Below are positions 25,762 to 36,339 of a stretch of DNA of 64,000 nt, piece after piece. Under the pieces are notes generated by a model, which was not told where the DNA came from, searched no databases, and was given only the letters and a program-made list of their open reading frames with translations. Origin of the DNA: Petroclostridium sp. X23 (GTDB taxonomy: Bacteria > Bacillota > Clostridia > SK-Y3). The translations under genes were made by a program, and so were the position numbers. The first letter of the stretch is position 1. The number at the start of each line of letters is the position of its first letter. The stretch covers positions 124,001 to 188,000 of the forward strand of contig NZ_CP124862.1 in NCBI RefSeq assembly GCF_030013905.1. Direction: 5' to 3'.

Positions 25762-28149
25762 ATGTATATGCTTTATTGTGTAGATAGTATATTAGATCAA
25801 GCACCTTATTGGGCTCATACACATGAGAAAAAAACAAGTGAACTGCTTCATAAGCATATGGAAAAGTGTATGGAGTATTTTGAGAGTTACTGCGTTAAAA
25901 AAGGCATGGATAAGATCATTATAAATACCATTAAGGATTGCGGAATTAATGATATACAAGCTGCATATGATTTGTTTGTCAATGCAATCTATATGCATGA
26001 TATGGGTAAGATAAATCCTAGATTCCAAAGGGATGTATTGGGAAACCGTTATTTCAAAAAAAGCTATGATGGGGATACAAGGCATTCAATGGCATCTGCC
26101 TTTATTTATATTGACAGGCTATATCCGAAAATTAAACATAATAAAGTCCTCTCATATGTGCTATTCAATTTTGCGTATATTATTTCAAGGCACCATGGTT
26201 CACTGAAAAGCACCGATGACTTTTTACAGCAATTAGACGACATTAGGGGAATGACTTACTATTCCGATCAATCGGAAGAATGGATGGAAGATATCATAAG
26301 TACTGAAGAAGGCCCCAGCCAAATTAGAAAAATGCTGAAACTCAATGAAATCCCATTCTATATGTTAAATAAGCTGCTTTTTGCGCTGATTACAGCCTGT
26401 GATTATTGCGCTACCTATGAATATATCAATGGACATCCAATGGAACTCAGTGTGATAGAGTCTATTGACAAATTGCAAAGCACCTATCGAAAAGGTGAGA
26501 TTTATAAAGGCATACAAGCATATAAGCAGAATGCTGATTATTTTGCCCATTGTCCAATTAACGCGCTTCGAAGTGAAATGTTTTTGGAAACGGAAAAAAG
26601 ATTGGAGGAAAATGCTGAGGGGAAAGTATTCTATCTTGAAGCCCCTACCGGAAGCGGAAAGACAAACATGTCCGTCAATTTGGCGCTTAAACTGGCAGAG
26701 CTGAGTAAAGAGGTCAATAACATTTTCTATATTTTCCCTTTTAATACCCTGGTAGAGCAGACCGCGGATATTCTAAATCAATACTTTCCTGGGCAGACGG
26801 CAGTAATTAATTCCATTACTCCTGTAATGATGGACGATGATGAAGCAATCCCATCCTATGAAAAGGCTTATATCAACAGGCAGTTTTTTAATTATCCCAT
26901 TGTGGTTACTTCTCACGTTAATTTATTCAGTGCTTTATTCGGTTGTGATCGGGAGAACGGTTTTGCACTTACGAAGCTATGCAATAGTGTGGTTATTTTA
27001 GATGAAATACAAAGCTATAAAAACAGCATATGGCGGCAATTGATTATGATGCTTGATCGTTATGCACGGTTATTAAATATTAAGATCATCATTATGTCGG
27101 CCACACTGCCTAAAATGGACAGGCTTTTGGGAAAAGAAAGCAACGGCTTCATTGAGCTTGTAAAAGATGTTAATAAATATTACCTGAATCCAATATTCAA
27201 GGATCGTGTAAAGATTGATTTTTCCATGCTGGATAATAAGAAGATTGATCTAAATGTGCTTGCGGACAAGGTATTGGAATTTAAGGATAGAAAGGTTCTA
27301 GTTGAATTTATAACCAAGGGGACGGCAAGAGAATTTTATAATATTATAAAAGGCCGGTGCGAATATGTAGAAGAACTGACCGGTGATGATAATAAGCTAA
27401 AAAGGAATGAAGTGATTGAAAAGATTAAAAAGCAAAAGAGTATTATTGTGATTGCGACGCAGGTAATTGAAGCAGGGATTGATATTGATATGGATATTGG
27501 ATTTAAGGATACTTCTATTCCGGATAGTGAGGAGCAGTTTCTTGGAAGGATAAACCGTTCTTGTAGGAAAATAGGGTGTATTGCGTTCTTCTTTAATTAC
27601 GACAATCCCCAGGTAGTATATAGAAATGATGTTCGAACCAATTATCCTATTACAGATCAAATGATTTCAGAGATGTTGGAGCAAAAGAAATTTGGAGAAA
27701 TATATGAGCTGGTCTTAAGGGATGTTTTTCATGAAACAGAATTATTGAATAATAAAAATATTTCATTATTATTAAGAGCTGCACTGATATCGGATTTTGA
27801 AAAAATAGAAAAACAGCTTCGTCTAATTGAAAGAACAGCACAATTATATCTTGCATATCAAATAACTTTAGAGGAAGAAATCATAGATGGCCGGGAGATT
27901 TGGTACAGGTTCAGACAATTATGTGCTGATAAGGAAAAAGGCTATGCTCAAAAGAAAGTGGAGCTTTCAAGGTTAGCTGAAAAAATGTCATATTTCACAT
28001 ACAACATTTACAATATAGAAGACAAAACCTTTAGATATGATGAAGAATTTGCAGGGTATTATTATATAGAAAACGGGGAGCAGTTTATTATCGACGGCAA
28101 GTTTGACCGAAAAGCTTTTTCAATGGAATTTGGGGGGAGGTTTTTGTAG
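25762..28149 (+). CDS. cas3: Cas3, HD nuclease-helicase
   Basis: The effector nuclease that Cascade recruits to degrade target DNA. The 795-residue protein has an N-terminal HD domain (YMHDMGKINPRF near residue 80, then RHH) and a superfamily 2 helicase: Walker A PTGSGKT near 298, DEIQ near 418, MSATLP near 448 and GRINRSCR near 600. All catalytic motifs are present, so interference should be functional. I preferred the ATG at 25762, 8 bases from AAGGAG, over the ATG at 25756 that is too close to it. It overlaps cas4 by one base. Confidence 0.96.
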   Translation: MYMLYCVDSILDQAPYWAHTHEKKTSELLHKHMEKCMEYFESYCVKKGMDKIIINTIKDCGINDIQAAYDLFVNAIYMHDMGKINPRFQRDVLGNRYFKKSYDGDTRHSMASAFIYIDRLYPKIKHNKVLSYVLFNFAYIISRHHGSLKSTDDFLQQLDDIRGMTYYSDQSEEWMEDIISTEEGPSQIRKMLKLNEIPFYMLNKLLFALITACDYCATYEYINGHPMELSVIESIDKLQSTYRKGEIYKGIQAYKQNADYFAHCPINALRSEMFLETEKRLEENAEGKVFYLEAPTGSGKTNMSVNLALKLAELSKEVNNIFYIFPFNTLVEQTADILNQYFPGQTAVINSITPVMMDDDEAIPSYEKAYINRQFFNYPIVVTSHVNLFSALFGCDRENGFALTKLCNSVVILDEIQSYKNSIWRQLIMMLDRYARLLNIKIIIMSATLPKMDRLLGKESNGFIELVKDVNKYYLNPIFKDRVKIDFSMLDNKKIDLNVLADKVLEFKDRKVLVEFITKGTAREFYNIIKGRCEYVEELTGDDNKLKRNEVIEKIKKQKSIIVIATQVIEAGIDIDMDIGFKDTSIPDSEEQFLGRINRSCRKIGCIAFFFNYDNPQVVYRNDVRTNYPITDQMISEMLEQKKFGEIYELVLRDVFHETELLNNKNISLLLRAALISDFEKIEKQLRLIERTAQLYLAYQITLEEEIIDGREIWYRFRQLCADKEKGYAQKKVELSRLAEKMSYFTYNIYNIEDKTFRYDEEFAGYYYIENGEQFIIDGKFDRKAFSMEFGGRFL

Positions 28150-28634
28150 TGCTTACCGGTACGATTGTGAATTATTATTTTCACTGCAAAAGACAGTGCT
28201 GGTTATTTTACAATAAGCTGAATATGGAAGATAATTCGGAAGATGTACATATTGGGAGGGTGCTGCATGAATTAAAATTGGGAGAGGTTTCGGAGGCAGC
28301 GATTGAGAATGTTAGGCTTGATAAAATTACGCCTGAATATGTAATTGAGATGAAAAAGTCGGATGCAGATGTCGTAGCAGCAAAAGCACAGCTTATGTTT
28401 TATTTGTTGAAATTGGAGAGCAAAGGAATTGTGCGAAAAGGACGGCTTGAATGTCTAGAAAAGAATAAACAGGATAAGAAAGTACATATTGTAGAACTAA
28501 CCGCTGAAAGTAAACATGATTTTGAATTGCTTTGCCGAGAGATTGAGAAATTCCTTTTTTCTCCCAATCCTCCTGCCGCAACAAAAATGAACAAATGCAA
28601 AAAATGCGCTTATTATGAATACTGCTTTATTTAG
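28149..28634 (+). CDS. cas4: Cas4, RecB-like nuclease for spacer processing
   Basis: A 161-residue Cas4. It trims prespacers and helps choose PAM-flanked ends during adaptation. The iron-sulfur cysteines are seen as CKRQC near the start and CKKCAYYEYC at the end. RecB motifs EMKKS and QLMFYLLKLE (QxxxY) are present. The start is a GTG overlapping the cas3 stop. With cas1 broken downstream, this protein may have no working partner. Confidence 0.92.
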   Translation: MLTGTIVNYYFHCKRQCWLFYNKLNMEDNSEDVHIGRVLHELKLGEVSEAAIENVRLDKITPEYVIEMKKSDADVVAAKAQLMFYLLKLESKGIVRKGRLECLEKNKQDKKVHIVELTAESKHDFELLCREIEKFLFSPNPPAATKMNKCKKCAYYEYCFI

Positions 28635-28646
28635 GAGGGAGTGCTA

Positions 28647-28747
28647 TTGAAAGAAGAAGCAAGATATATCTTTTCAAAAGGGGATTTAAGCAGGAAGGAC
28701 TTTTCCATACAATTCAAAAATGAAAAAGGAAATGTATATTTGCCAAT
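28647..28747 (+). pseudogene. cas1: cas1, 5' fragment before IS insertion
   Basis: The first 33 codons of Cas1 (MKEEARYIFSKGDLSRKD..., GNVYLPI), from a TTG start behind GGAGGGA. The IS starts at 28748. Joining this piece to the segment after the IS, and removing one copy of the 10-bp duplication, restores the frame at VYLPIKDTKEL. Translation now runs into the IS and stops after 45 residues. Confidence 0.9.
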
Positions 28748-30244
28748 CATACGCGTTAAGTTAAGCTATTTTTTACCAATTTAATTGAGCAAATAGTGTT
28801 CCTGCAATCGCTCAACCGTGGTTTTGCGATTACGTTTATCATGTAAGCTTTGTTCGGCCGCTCTTTTAAGAATCAGTCGCAGTTCCGATATTGCTTCAGT
28901 GGTTGCATAAAGGCTTGAAAATATTTTTTCCACCTTTGTCGCAATTAGTTTGATAAACGACATCATACTAATGCATCTGTTTTTTTGTTGGTACATGAGG
29001 GCATACAGTGCTGAGTAGACTGTGAAAATTAGTATAATGGCAATTAACCTTCCATATAGAAGACACTCTAATTGCTCTTTACCACAGTTGCCTACTTTGC
29101 CAAGGTTTAGATAGCTTTTGCAAGCCTTAAATAAAAGCTCTATCTGCCATCTAGCTCTGTACAATTCACAGGCTGCCTTTGGAGTAAGCATATGTGCTGG
29201 GGCGTTAGTAATTAGAAGGTTCCATCCTAATAACTCTAAGTCATAGTCACTCAGTGTTTTGCCTTGTGACTTTGCTTTTTTATTTGCTTTGCGCCTACGT
29301 TCATTAGCGACTTCATCAGGTAAACGTACACCAATCAGCCGACATTGTAGTAATTTAGAATACTTGGTGCCAAAGTATACATCTATATCAACACTGGAGC
29401 TGTTTTTTAAAACACTTAAAAGGTCTAAGGCTTTAAAAGATTTAGTGTCAGAATTTTGTATTTGAAAAACAGTATTTGATTTAATTCGGCTAAGAAAATA
29501 TGCACCTTTGGATATTATTTTCCTAAACAAATCTTTACTGTAATATCCTAAGTCAGTAATTAACAGCTCACCATGATGAATGTGTTTTAGAAGTTCATCT
29601 TTATAGCCGGCATCTGGACCAGGCGCCTTTGTCAACTCCATATTTGTGATAGTTCTGGACTTAAGGCTATATATAGTCTGGATTTTTAGAGCAGCTTTTG
29701 CATTATTGCCACCAAGACCTTTCCAGACATCTGCTAATTTGTCCGGAAGAGTAACTTTAGAGCTATCACATATTTTTACATCAGTAAAAGCTTGGAGCAC
29801 ATCGAGATTCTGGACAGTTATTGCTCTCTTGGCAGAATACTCAACTGCTGACTGGAATACTTGTTTTAGCAATAAAGCACTTGTAGCCAAACGTTGAAAA
29901 AGTCCTTCGCGTGTTATACTAAGTCCGCGTTGAATATTTTCGCATTTAGAAGCAGTTTGACGTAAGGATGGATTAGGGGTGTCCCATAAGCCGAATGTAA
30001 ATACTTTTACTATAGTATCTGGCAGCAGCTTAGAGCGGCGCACCGTAAACCCTGTGTCCTTAGAAATTTCCAGTATTTTTGTCTTTCCTAAAAAGCAAAT
30101 AAAGCTTATAATTAGTGATATGGGAACTTGAAACATGGGAACCTCACCTTTCATTTCTCTATTACTTTGAGGTTCTCATGTTTTTTTCTTTTTTGCAAAT
30201 GTAATTATTGGTTTACCATAACATGGCTTAGCTTAACGCGTATG
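28748..30244. mobile_element. IS4-family insertion sequence in cas1
   Basis: A 1,497-bp element with terminal inverted repeats CATACGCGTTAAGTTAAGC (left) and the complement of GCTTAGCTTAACGCGTATG (right), differing at one base. It is bounded by a perfect 10-bp target duplication ATTTGCCAAT (28738-28747 and 30245-30254), a length typical of IS4. It carries one transposase gene on the minus strand. The intact ends and duplication suggest recent insertion, and precise loss would restore cas1. Confidence 0.95.
28781..30136 (-). CDS. IS4-family transposase
   Basis: A 451-residue DDE transposase. The C-terminal signature YRARWQIELLFKACK fits the IS4 pattern Y-x2-R-x3-E-x6-K. Acidic residues are seen in CDSSK and LLITDLGYYSKD. 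I chose the ATG of MFQVPISLI after AAAGGTGAGG. The frame is complete, so the element may still move. Confidence 0.95.
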   Translation of the reverse strand: MFQVPISLIISFICFLGKTKILEISKDTGFTVRRSKLLPDTIVKVFTFGLWDTPNPSLRQTASKCENIQRGLSITREGLFQRLATSALLLKQVFQSAVEYSAKRAITVQNLDVLQAFTDVKICDSSKVTLPDKLADVWKGLGGNNAKAALKIQTIYSLKSRTITNMELTKAPGPDAGYKDELLKHIHHGELLITDLGYYSKDLFRKIISKGAYFLSRIKSNTVFQIQNSDTKSFKALDLLSVLKNSSSVDIDVYFGTKYSKLLQCRLIGVRLPDEVANERRRKANKKAKSQGKTLSDYDLELLGWNLLITNAPAHMLTPKAACELYRARWQIELLFKACKSYLNLGKVGNCGKEQLECLLYGRLIAIILIFTVYSALYALMYQQKNRCISMMSFIKLIATKVEKIFSSLYATTEAISELRLILKRAAEQSLHDKRNRKTTVERLQEHYLLN

Positions 30245-31439
<1,195 letters not shown>

Positions 31440-31628
31440 CTTTTTCCAACCTCAAGTTTAAAATTAAGATGTAGTATGTTACTAAAAATATTGCGACATG
31501 CGGAATAGCTGTTTTTTTAGAAAGATAGGACAGAGTTTATTAAGAATACTTGGAACAAATGCCTAGAATCTTATGAGTAAGGCTATTTGCATACTATAAG
31601 GAAAGTTTAAAAGTGGCATTTTATCTTG
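31440..31628 (+). promoter_or_regulatory. CRISPR leader
   Basis: An AT-rich 189-base stretch between the cas2 stop and the first repeat. It should contain the pre-crRNA promoter and the integration anchor. A TACTATAAGG segment near 31594 could be a -10 box; I cannot fix the -35. Confidence 0.6.
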
Positions 31629-33247
31629 GTAGAACCGATACATAGGATGTATTGAAATTTTAATTTGCCATCGAGAAGCTCATATTGCCCGATAAGTAGA
31701 ACCGATACATAGGATGTATTGAAATAACAACAATAGAGCGGCCGCCACTGGTAAATGTACCGTAGAACCGATACATAGGATGTATTGAAATATGAGCATT
31801 TGATCAGACTTAGCACTTACTGAATCATCGTAGAACCGATACATAGGATGTATTGAAATTAGAAAATATAGCCTATTATATATCTAGCGGAGACGTAGAA
31901 CCGATACATAGGATGTATTGAAATAGCTAGGGATGGAGCAAACGACGATGCTTACCGTAGTAGAACCGATACATAGGATGTATTGAAATGCACAAGGATA
32001 TTTGATTGTTTAGTAAAATTAAGCGTAGAACCGATACATAGGATGTATTGAAATACAGTTAGTGGGTACTTTTCAGTTGACCATTCTTCAGTAGAACCGA
32101 TACATAGGATGTATTGAAATTTCAAAAGCCCTATAATAACACCGCATACACCGCCAAGTAGAACCGATACATAGGATGTATTGAAATAGTCTACCAAAGT
32201 TTGATATGTTTCGTTAGTTAGTCGTAGAACCGATACATAGGATGTATTGAAATAGTAGATATTACCTGCTTGTGATGGCGTATACGTCCAGTAGAACCGA
32301 TACATAGGATGTATTGAAATTTTGAAGCATCTGACGTACGCTGGAATTGGTTACTGGGTAGAACCGATACATAGGATGTATTGAAATGTTGGTGATGCTC
32401 CCACAGTGGTTGCAGTTACAAAAGGTAGAACCGATACATAGGATGTATTGAAATCTTATATCAATATTCAATAAAGATGATATTTGTTCAGTAGAACCGA
32501 TACATAGGATGTATTGAAATAAAAACTCCGTTTCCGGCAACTGTGGTAGACAGTAAGTAGAACCGATACATAGGATGTATTGAAATATAGTTAATTGCCG
32601 CTTTGAGCTATCAAAATTAACAGGTAGAACCGATACATAGGATGTATTGAAATTAGCTTTCTCTAAAACTTTATCACAGTCCAATTTTAGTAGAACCGAT
32701 ACATAGGATGTATTGAAATATGAGATACTCCCGACGTTTCAGGATCCATTCCCAGGTAGAACCGATACATAGGATGTATTGAAATTTAAAACCTTATTTA
32801 ACGCCTAATCATCCAAGCCACCGTAGAACCGATACATAGGATGTATTGAAATTCGTATCGGGCAAACTGAAAACGTTCATATTGTGGAGTAGAACCGATA
32901 CATAGGATGTATTGAAATATTATCTTAGTTCTTACTTGATCGTTCCCGTCCACTGTAGAACCGATACATAGGATGTATTGAAATTTGCTTTTGTCACAGT
33001 ATTAACTGAACAATCTAATAGTAGAACCGATACATAGGATGTATTGAAATGCAGGAATAACAGTTGAACCGGATGGCATAACTGCGTAGAACCGATACAT
33101 AGGATGTATTGAAATACCAAAAACTTTACACCTATAGTTTTCAAATCCTTAGTAGAACCGATACATAGGATGTATTGAAATTTGTGGGGCAGGAATTGAA
33201 GCTATAGAAGAAAAGACGTAGAACCGATACATAGGATGTATTGAAAT
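31629..33247 (+). CRISPR. Type I-B CRISPR array, 25 repeats and 24 spacers
   Basis: I counted 25 copies of a 30-base repeat that starts GTAGAACC, has the central palindrome ATACATAGGATGTAT, and ends ATTGAAAT. All copies appear identical, including the last. Spacers are 35-38 bases. The repeat reads in the plus direction away from cas2, so the leader is on the left and the handle of each crRNA is AUUGAAAU. I saw no spacer matching elsewhere in this window. Confidence 0.99.
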
Positions 33248-33256
33248 GTGGATTGA

Positions 33257-33352
33257 TCTTTATATGAAATCGCCGCGGATGAAGAGTTTAGGGTTGAAAT
33301 CGCCAACGCTCTTAATGAATGGCTAGGCAAGAAGAAACCTGACATAATTTAA
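33257..33352 (+). pseudogene. C-terminal gene remnant at the array end
   Basis: Directly after the last repeat, a short frame encodes SLYEIAADEEFRVEIANALN, then EWLGKKKPDII and a stop. It reads like the end of a real protein but has no start and is closed upstream by TGA. It may be a relic cut by growth or rearrangement of the array. Confidence 0.35.
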
Positions 33353-33711
33353 CAGAAGGGTCCGGCTGTGTTTGACGCTTACCAAGAAATTGGCTTGCCT
33401 TTATAGTGTTCGAGTGAGGTTTGGATAATATCTCCTCTGGCAATAGTCTTGATGTCAAGGGAGAGGATGATCATGCTTGTACAAGATATGATATTCAAAC
33501 ATAAAATAATGAACCGGCTTAAGTGAAAAAATATTCTTATTATATAGGCGAAGTATATAAAGTTTATGAAATGAAAAAAGCCAACACTTTTATGATATAA
33601 ACAAATTTATGTTACAAACAAAAGGCCGTATATGTGATATCTATTCTTTAAAAGGTACATAGAGTTTAATTTATTCATGTCTATAATAGAAATCTTTCAA
33701 ATACAAAGTAT
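33353..33711. other. Intergenic region without supported gene
   Basis: No gene, repeat or clear terminator is visible. A GGAGAGGATGATC segment near 33461 could be a stray ribosome site, but no convincing frame follows. Confidence 0.4.
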
Positions 33712-34029
33712 TCATATCGCATATTTATGCTTCAAATATGCTAAAAACTCATTTAATTCTTTTCGAGCTTCTATAGGCAGTGCCGCTGGGATACGTATGA
33801 CTGTTTCATTCTCATTTTTATGTGGCAAAGGTTCATCAATTAGTCCGAGCAAATAATCTACAGAAACATTAAAATACTTTGCAATTAAAATTTTTATATC
33901 ATCATTTGGGGTACTTTTTTCTTTCTCATATGAAGAAATAGTATACTTTGATAAGGATAGTACTTTAGCTAATTCTTCTTGTGTTAAGCCTGCATCCTTC
34001 CGTAACTCATATAAGCGTTCACCAATCAT
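33712..34029 (-). CDS. XRE-family transcriptional regulator
   Basis: A 105-residue DNA-binding protein. Residues 4-58 form a helix-turn-helix of the Cro/C1 type (LRKDAGLTQEELAKVLSLSK..., ISSYEKEKSTPNDDIKILIA), followed by the usual FNVSVDYLLGL. The last 35 residues form a helical tail. AAGGAG stands before the ATG on the minus strand. Such small regulators are common beside accessory islands; its targets are unknown. It may mark the right border of the defence region. Confidence 0.92.
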   Translation of the reverse strand: MIGERLYELRKDAGLTQEELAKVLSLSKYTISSYEKEKSTPNDDIKILIAKYFNVSVDYLLGLIDEPLPHKNENETVIRIPAALPIEARKELNEFLAYLKHKYAI

Positions 34030-34259
34030 TTAGATCCAACTCCTTATAAATCTTAGAATATTCCATAACTCAGATTATATATGTTCAAGAAACATAAACA
34101 ATAAAAGTAGCAGAATCTTCTATATATTATTGACAAGTAGTAGGAACTTATATAACATTATATTTAAAAGGACATTTCCTCAGAATAAATCAATTTATAC
34201 GTTTGGAGTAACATACTGATACAGTGAAATAGAATCTACATAGCATATTGGAGGATTTT

Positions 34260-34529
34260 ATGCAAAGGAAAAGTGCATTTGTTAATAGTACGAAAAAAGA
34301 TATCTATAAGTATAACGCTATTGAAGATATGGTTTCTACAACCGTGAAATTAGACCAATTAAAGATTACAATTAATTTATTGAAAAACAAGCTGGATCAA
34401 CTTATGAGTGATGAGTATAACGGAGCAGTAAACAATAATATTCTAAAAGTCAGTCAAGAACTTGATGAGCAAATAAGCAAATATTTAATGTTACAGCAGT
34501 GTAACAATTCAAAAAGGGAGAATAATTGA
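34260..34529 (+). CDS. Spo0E-like aspartyl-phosphate phosphatase
   Basis: An 89-residue Spo0E-family protein with the motif VSQELDEQISKY and the preceding helix LDQLKITINLLKNKLDQLM. It should dephosphorylate Spo0A~P and delay sporulation. I chose the ATG at 34260 after TTGGAGG. It is the second such gene in the window (the first is at 19291), which allows different signals to act on sporulation. Its stop overlaps the start of a tiny downstream ORF. Confidence 0.88.
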   Translation: MQRKSAFVNSTKKDIYKYNAIEDMVSTTVKLDQLKITINLLKNKLDQLMSDEYNGAVNNNILKVSQELDEQISKYLMLQQCNNSKRENN

Positions 34530-34639
34530 TGTTAGAGAAAGTGAAAGTTAACCAGAATGAATATTCTAGTGTTCAGCAATTATATCTATATATTATAAAA
34601 GATTTTGCCAAGTCCAATAATATAGAAGAAAAGAGTTAG
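34529..34639 (+). CDS. 36-residue ORF coupled to the Spo0E-like gene
   Basis: A short frame, MLEKVKVNQNEYSSVQQLYL, then YIIKDFAKSNNIEEKS. Its ATG overlaps the TGA stop of the phosphatase gene (ATGA), and AAAAAGGGAG lies 10 bases upstream. The arrangement suggests translational coupling. I do not recognise it; it may be chance. Confidence 0.4.
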   Translation: MLEKVKVNQNEYSSVQQLYLYIIKDFAKSNNIEEKS

Positions 34640-34905
34640 TAGATGCCACAAAAAACCTATATAGATTTGATTTCGAATGAGGTTGTTTTTATTAATTTCC
34701 TATATAAAGCAGGAGATTAATTACAAGGCTTGTGAAGAGCTGGATATATTAAAAACTCCAGATGAATAATGAATAAATACGAAAGTGTAAGGGAAAATTA
34801 GGTCTTACAAATATTATATCATCAGAGACTTTCCAGCCTATCTAATTCTATTTAAAAGTGATAGAATAAAAATTATTATAAAAAAGTATATGAAGAGGTG
34901 ATAAT

Positions 34906-36306
34906 ATGGGGAAAATATCTGCTTTTTACACAATGCCGCATCCGCCCATTATTATTCCTGAAGTGGGTCGGGGAGAAGAAGGTAAAATAAAAGAGACCTC
35001 CGACGCGTGTTATCAGGTAGCTGAAGAGGTTGCAATGACACAGCCGGATACCATTATAATAGTAACACCACACGGTCCGCTGTTTAGTGATGCGGTTGCT
35101 TTATCGTGTGGAGACCGCATAAAAGGAGACTTTGGAAAATTCTCTGCTTCTCAAGTGGTTTTTAATGTAGATATCAATATACCGTTAGCAGAAAAAATAA
35201 TTGCTTATGCAGAAAAAGAAAATATCTTTACTGCGGAAATAACAGAAGATACTGCAGAGAAATACGGAATAAAATATGAACTGGATCATGGTACCATGGT
35301 GCCGCTATATTTCATTAACAAAAAGTTTTCAGACTATAACATAATTCATATTACTTATGGCATGCTGCCGAAACTACAGCTTTACAAATTCGGAATGTGC
35401 ATCAAAAAAGCTGTAGATGACAGCCAAATCAACGCAGTATTTATCGCAAGTGGTGATTTGTCGCACAGGCTTTCGAATGACGGACCCTATGAATATAGTC
35501 CCTATGGTGAGAAATTTGACAAAGAAATGATTGCGCTTCTTAAAAATGGAGATGTTTCAGGAATATTCAATATGGATTGCACCACAGTGGAAAATGCCGG
35601 TGAATGTGGACTACGGTCTTATTATATCATGGCGGGTGCTATGAACGGATATGAGATAAAGGGTGATCTCCTCGCTTATCAAGGCACCTTTGGAGTTGGT
35701 TACGCGGTAATGAGGTTTTCTACTAAAGTGAGCGATCAAGATACCTATACTCAATTAATACAAGAGCGGGAGAAAAGATTCACGCAAAAAATAAAAAACG
35801 AAGACCCCTATGTAAAGCTAGCGCGTGAGAGTTTAACACATTATTTGATAAAAGGGGAGTACATGCAGATCCCTGCTTATGTAACCGATGAGATGGCAAA
35901 GAGCAGAACAGGCGTTTTTGTATCCATAAAAAAAGAAGGCCAATTGAGAGGCTGCATAGGCACTATTTTACCTACCACAGAGAATGTTGCAAAAGAGATC
36001 ATAAGAAATGCTGTAGAGGCAGGACAACATGATCCTAGATTTCCTGCGGTAGATGAAGGCGAATTGGGCAGTTTGGACTTTTCGGTAGATGTTCTCACAG
36101 CGCCGCAAAAGGCTTCAAAGGAAGAACTGAATCCTAAGAAATACGGAGTGATTGTGAAAAGCGGACACAAATCAGGGTTATTGCTTCCGGATTTAGAGGG
36201 TGTGGATACGGTAGATGACCAACTGAATATTGCGCTCCAAAAAGCAGGGATATCCCCTAATGGGAAATATACCATTGAAAAATTTAAAGTGATAAGACAT
36301 AGATAA
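34906..36306 (+). CDS. Memo-like/AMMECR1 fusion protein (AmmeMemoRadiSam system B and A)
   Basis: A 466-residue fusion. Residues 1-270 resemble the Memo/class III extradiol dioxygenase fold: PHPPIIIPEVG at the start, VTPHGPLF, ASGDLSHRLS and YQGTFGVGYAV. Residues 290-466 are an AMMECR1 domain with the diagnostic RGCIGT near 350 and DPRFPAV. With the radical SAM enzyme next door, it forms the conserved three-part AmmeMemoRadiSam system, whose biochemical role is not settled. The start has GAAGAGGTGA. The two genes are 33 bases apart and form an operon ending at 37349. Confidence 0.93.
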   Translation: MGKISAFYTMPHPPIIIPEVGRGEEGKIKETSDACYQVAEEVAMTQPDTIIIVTPHGPLFSDAVALSCGDRIKGDFGKFSASQVVFNVDINIPLAEKIIAYAEKENIFTAEITEDTAEKYGIKYELDHGTMVPLYFINKKFSDYNIIHITYGMLPKLQLYKFGMCIKKAVDDSQINAVFIASGDLSHRLSNDGPYEYSPYGEKFDKEMIALLKNGDVSGIFNMDCTTVENAGECGLRSYYIMAGAMNGYEIKGDLLAYQGTFGVGYAVMRFSTKVSDQDTYTQLIQEREKRFTQKIKNEDPYVKLARESLTHYLIKGEYMQIPAYVTDEMAKSRTGVFVSIKKEGQLRGCIGTILPTTENVAKEIIRNAVEAGQHDPRFPAVDEGELGSLDFSVDVLTAPQKASKEELNPKKYGVIVKSGHKSGLLLPDLEGVDTVDDQLNIALQKAGISPNGKYTIEKFKVIRHR

Positions 36307-36339
36307 CAGGATAGCACTATGAAAGTATAGGTGATTTTT

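Noticed and set aside
31607..33144. Several minus-strand frames across the CRISPR array with recurring NTSYVSVL or FQYILCIGS.
   Set aside because: These are translations of the 30-base repeat in different frames, not genes.
31659..33217. Possible self-targeting spacers.
   Set aside because: I compared spacers by eye with this window and saw no match. The rest of the genome is not visible.
33271..33300. A possible degenerate 26th CRISPR repeat ending TTGAAAT.
   Set aside because: The spacing is 53 and not 66 bases, the similarity is limited to the last bases, and the sequence reads as a protein C-terminus.
34640..34905. A 25-codon frame near 34643 after the Spo0E-like pair.
   Set aside because: It is short, without a ribosome site, and reads like a decayed fragment. 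I see nothing else in this gap.
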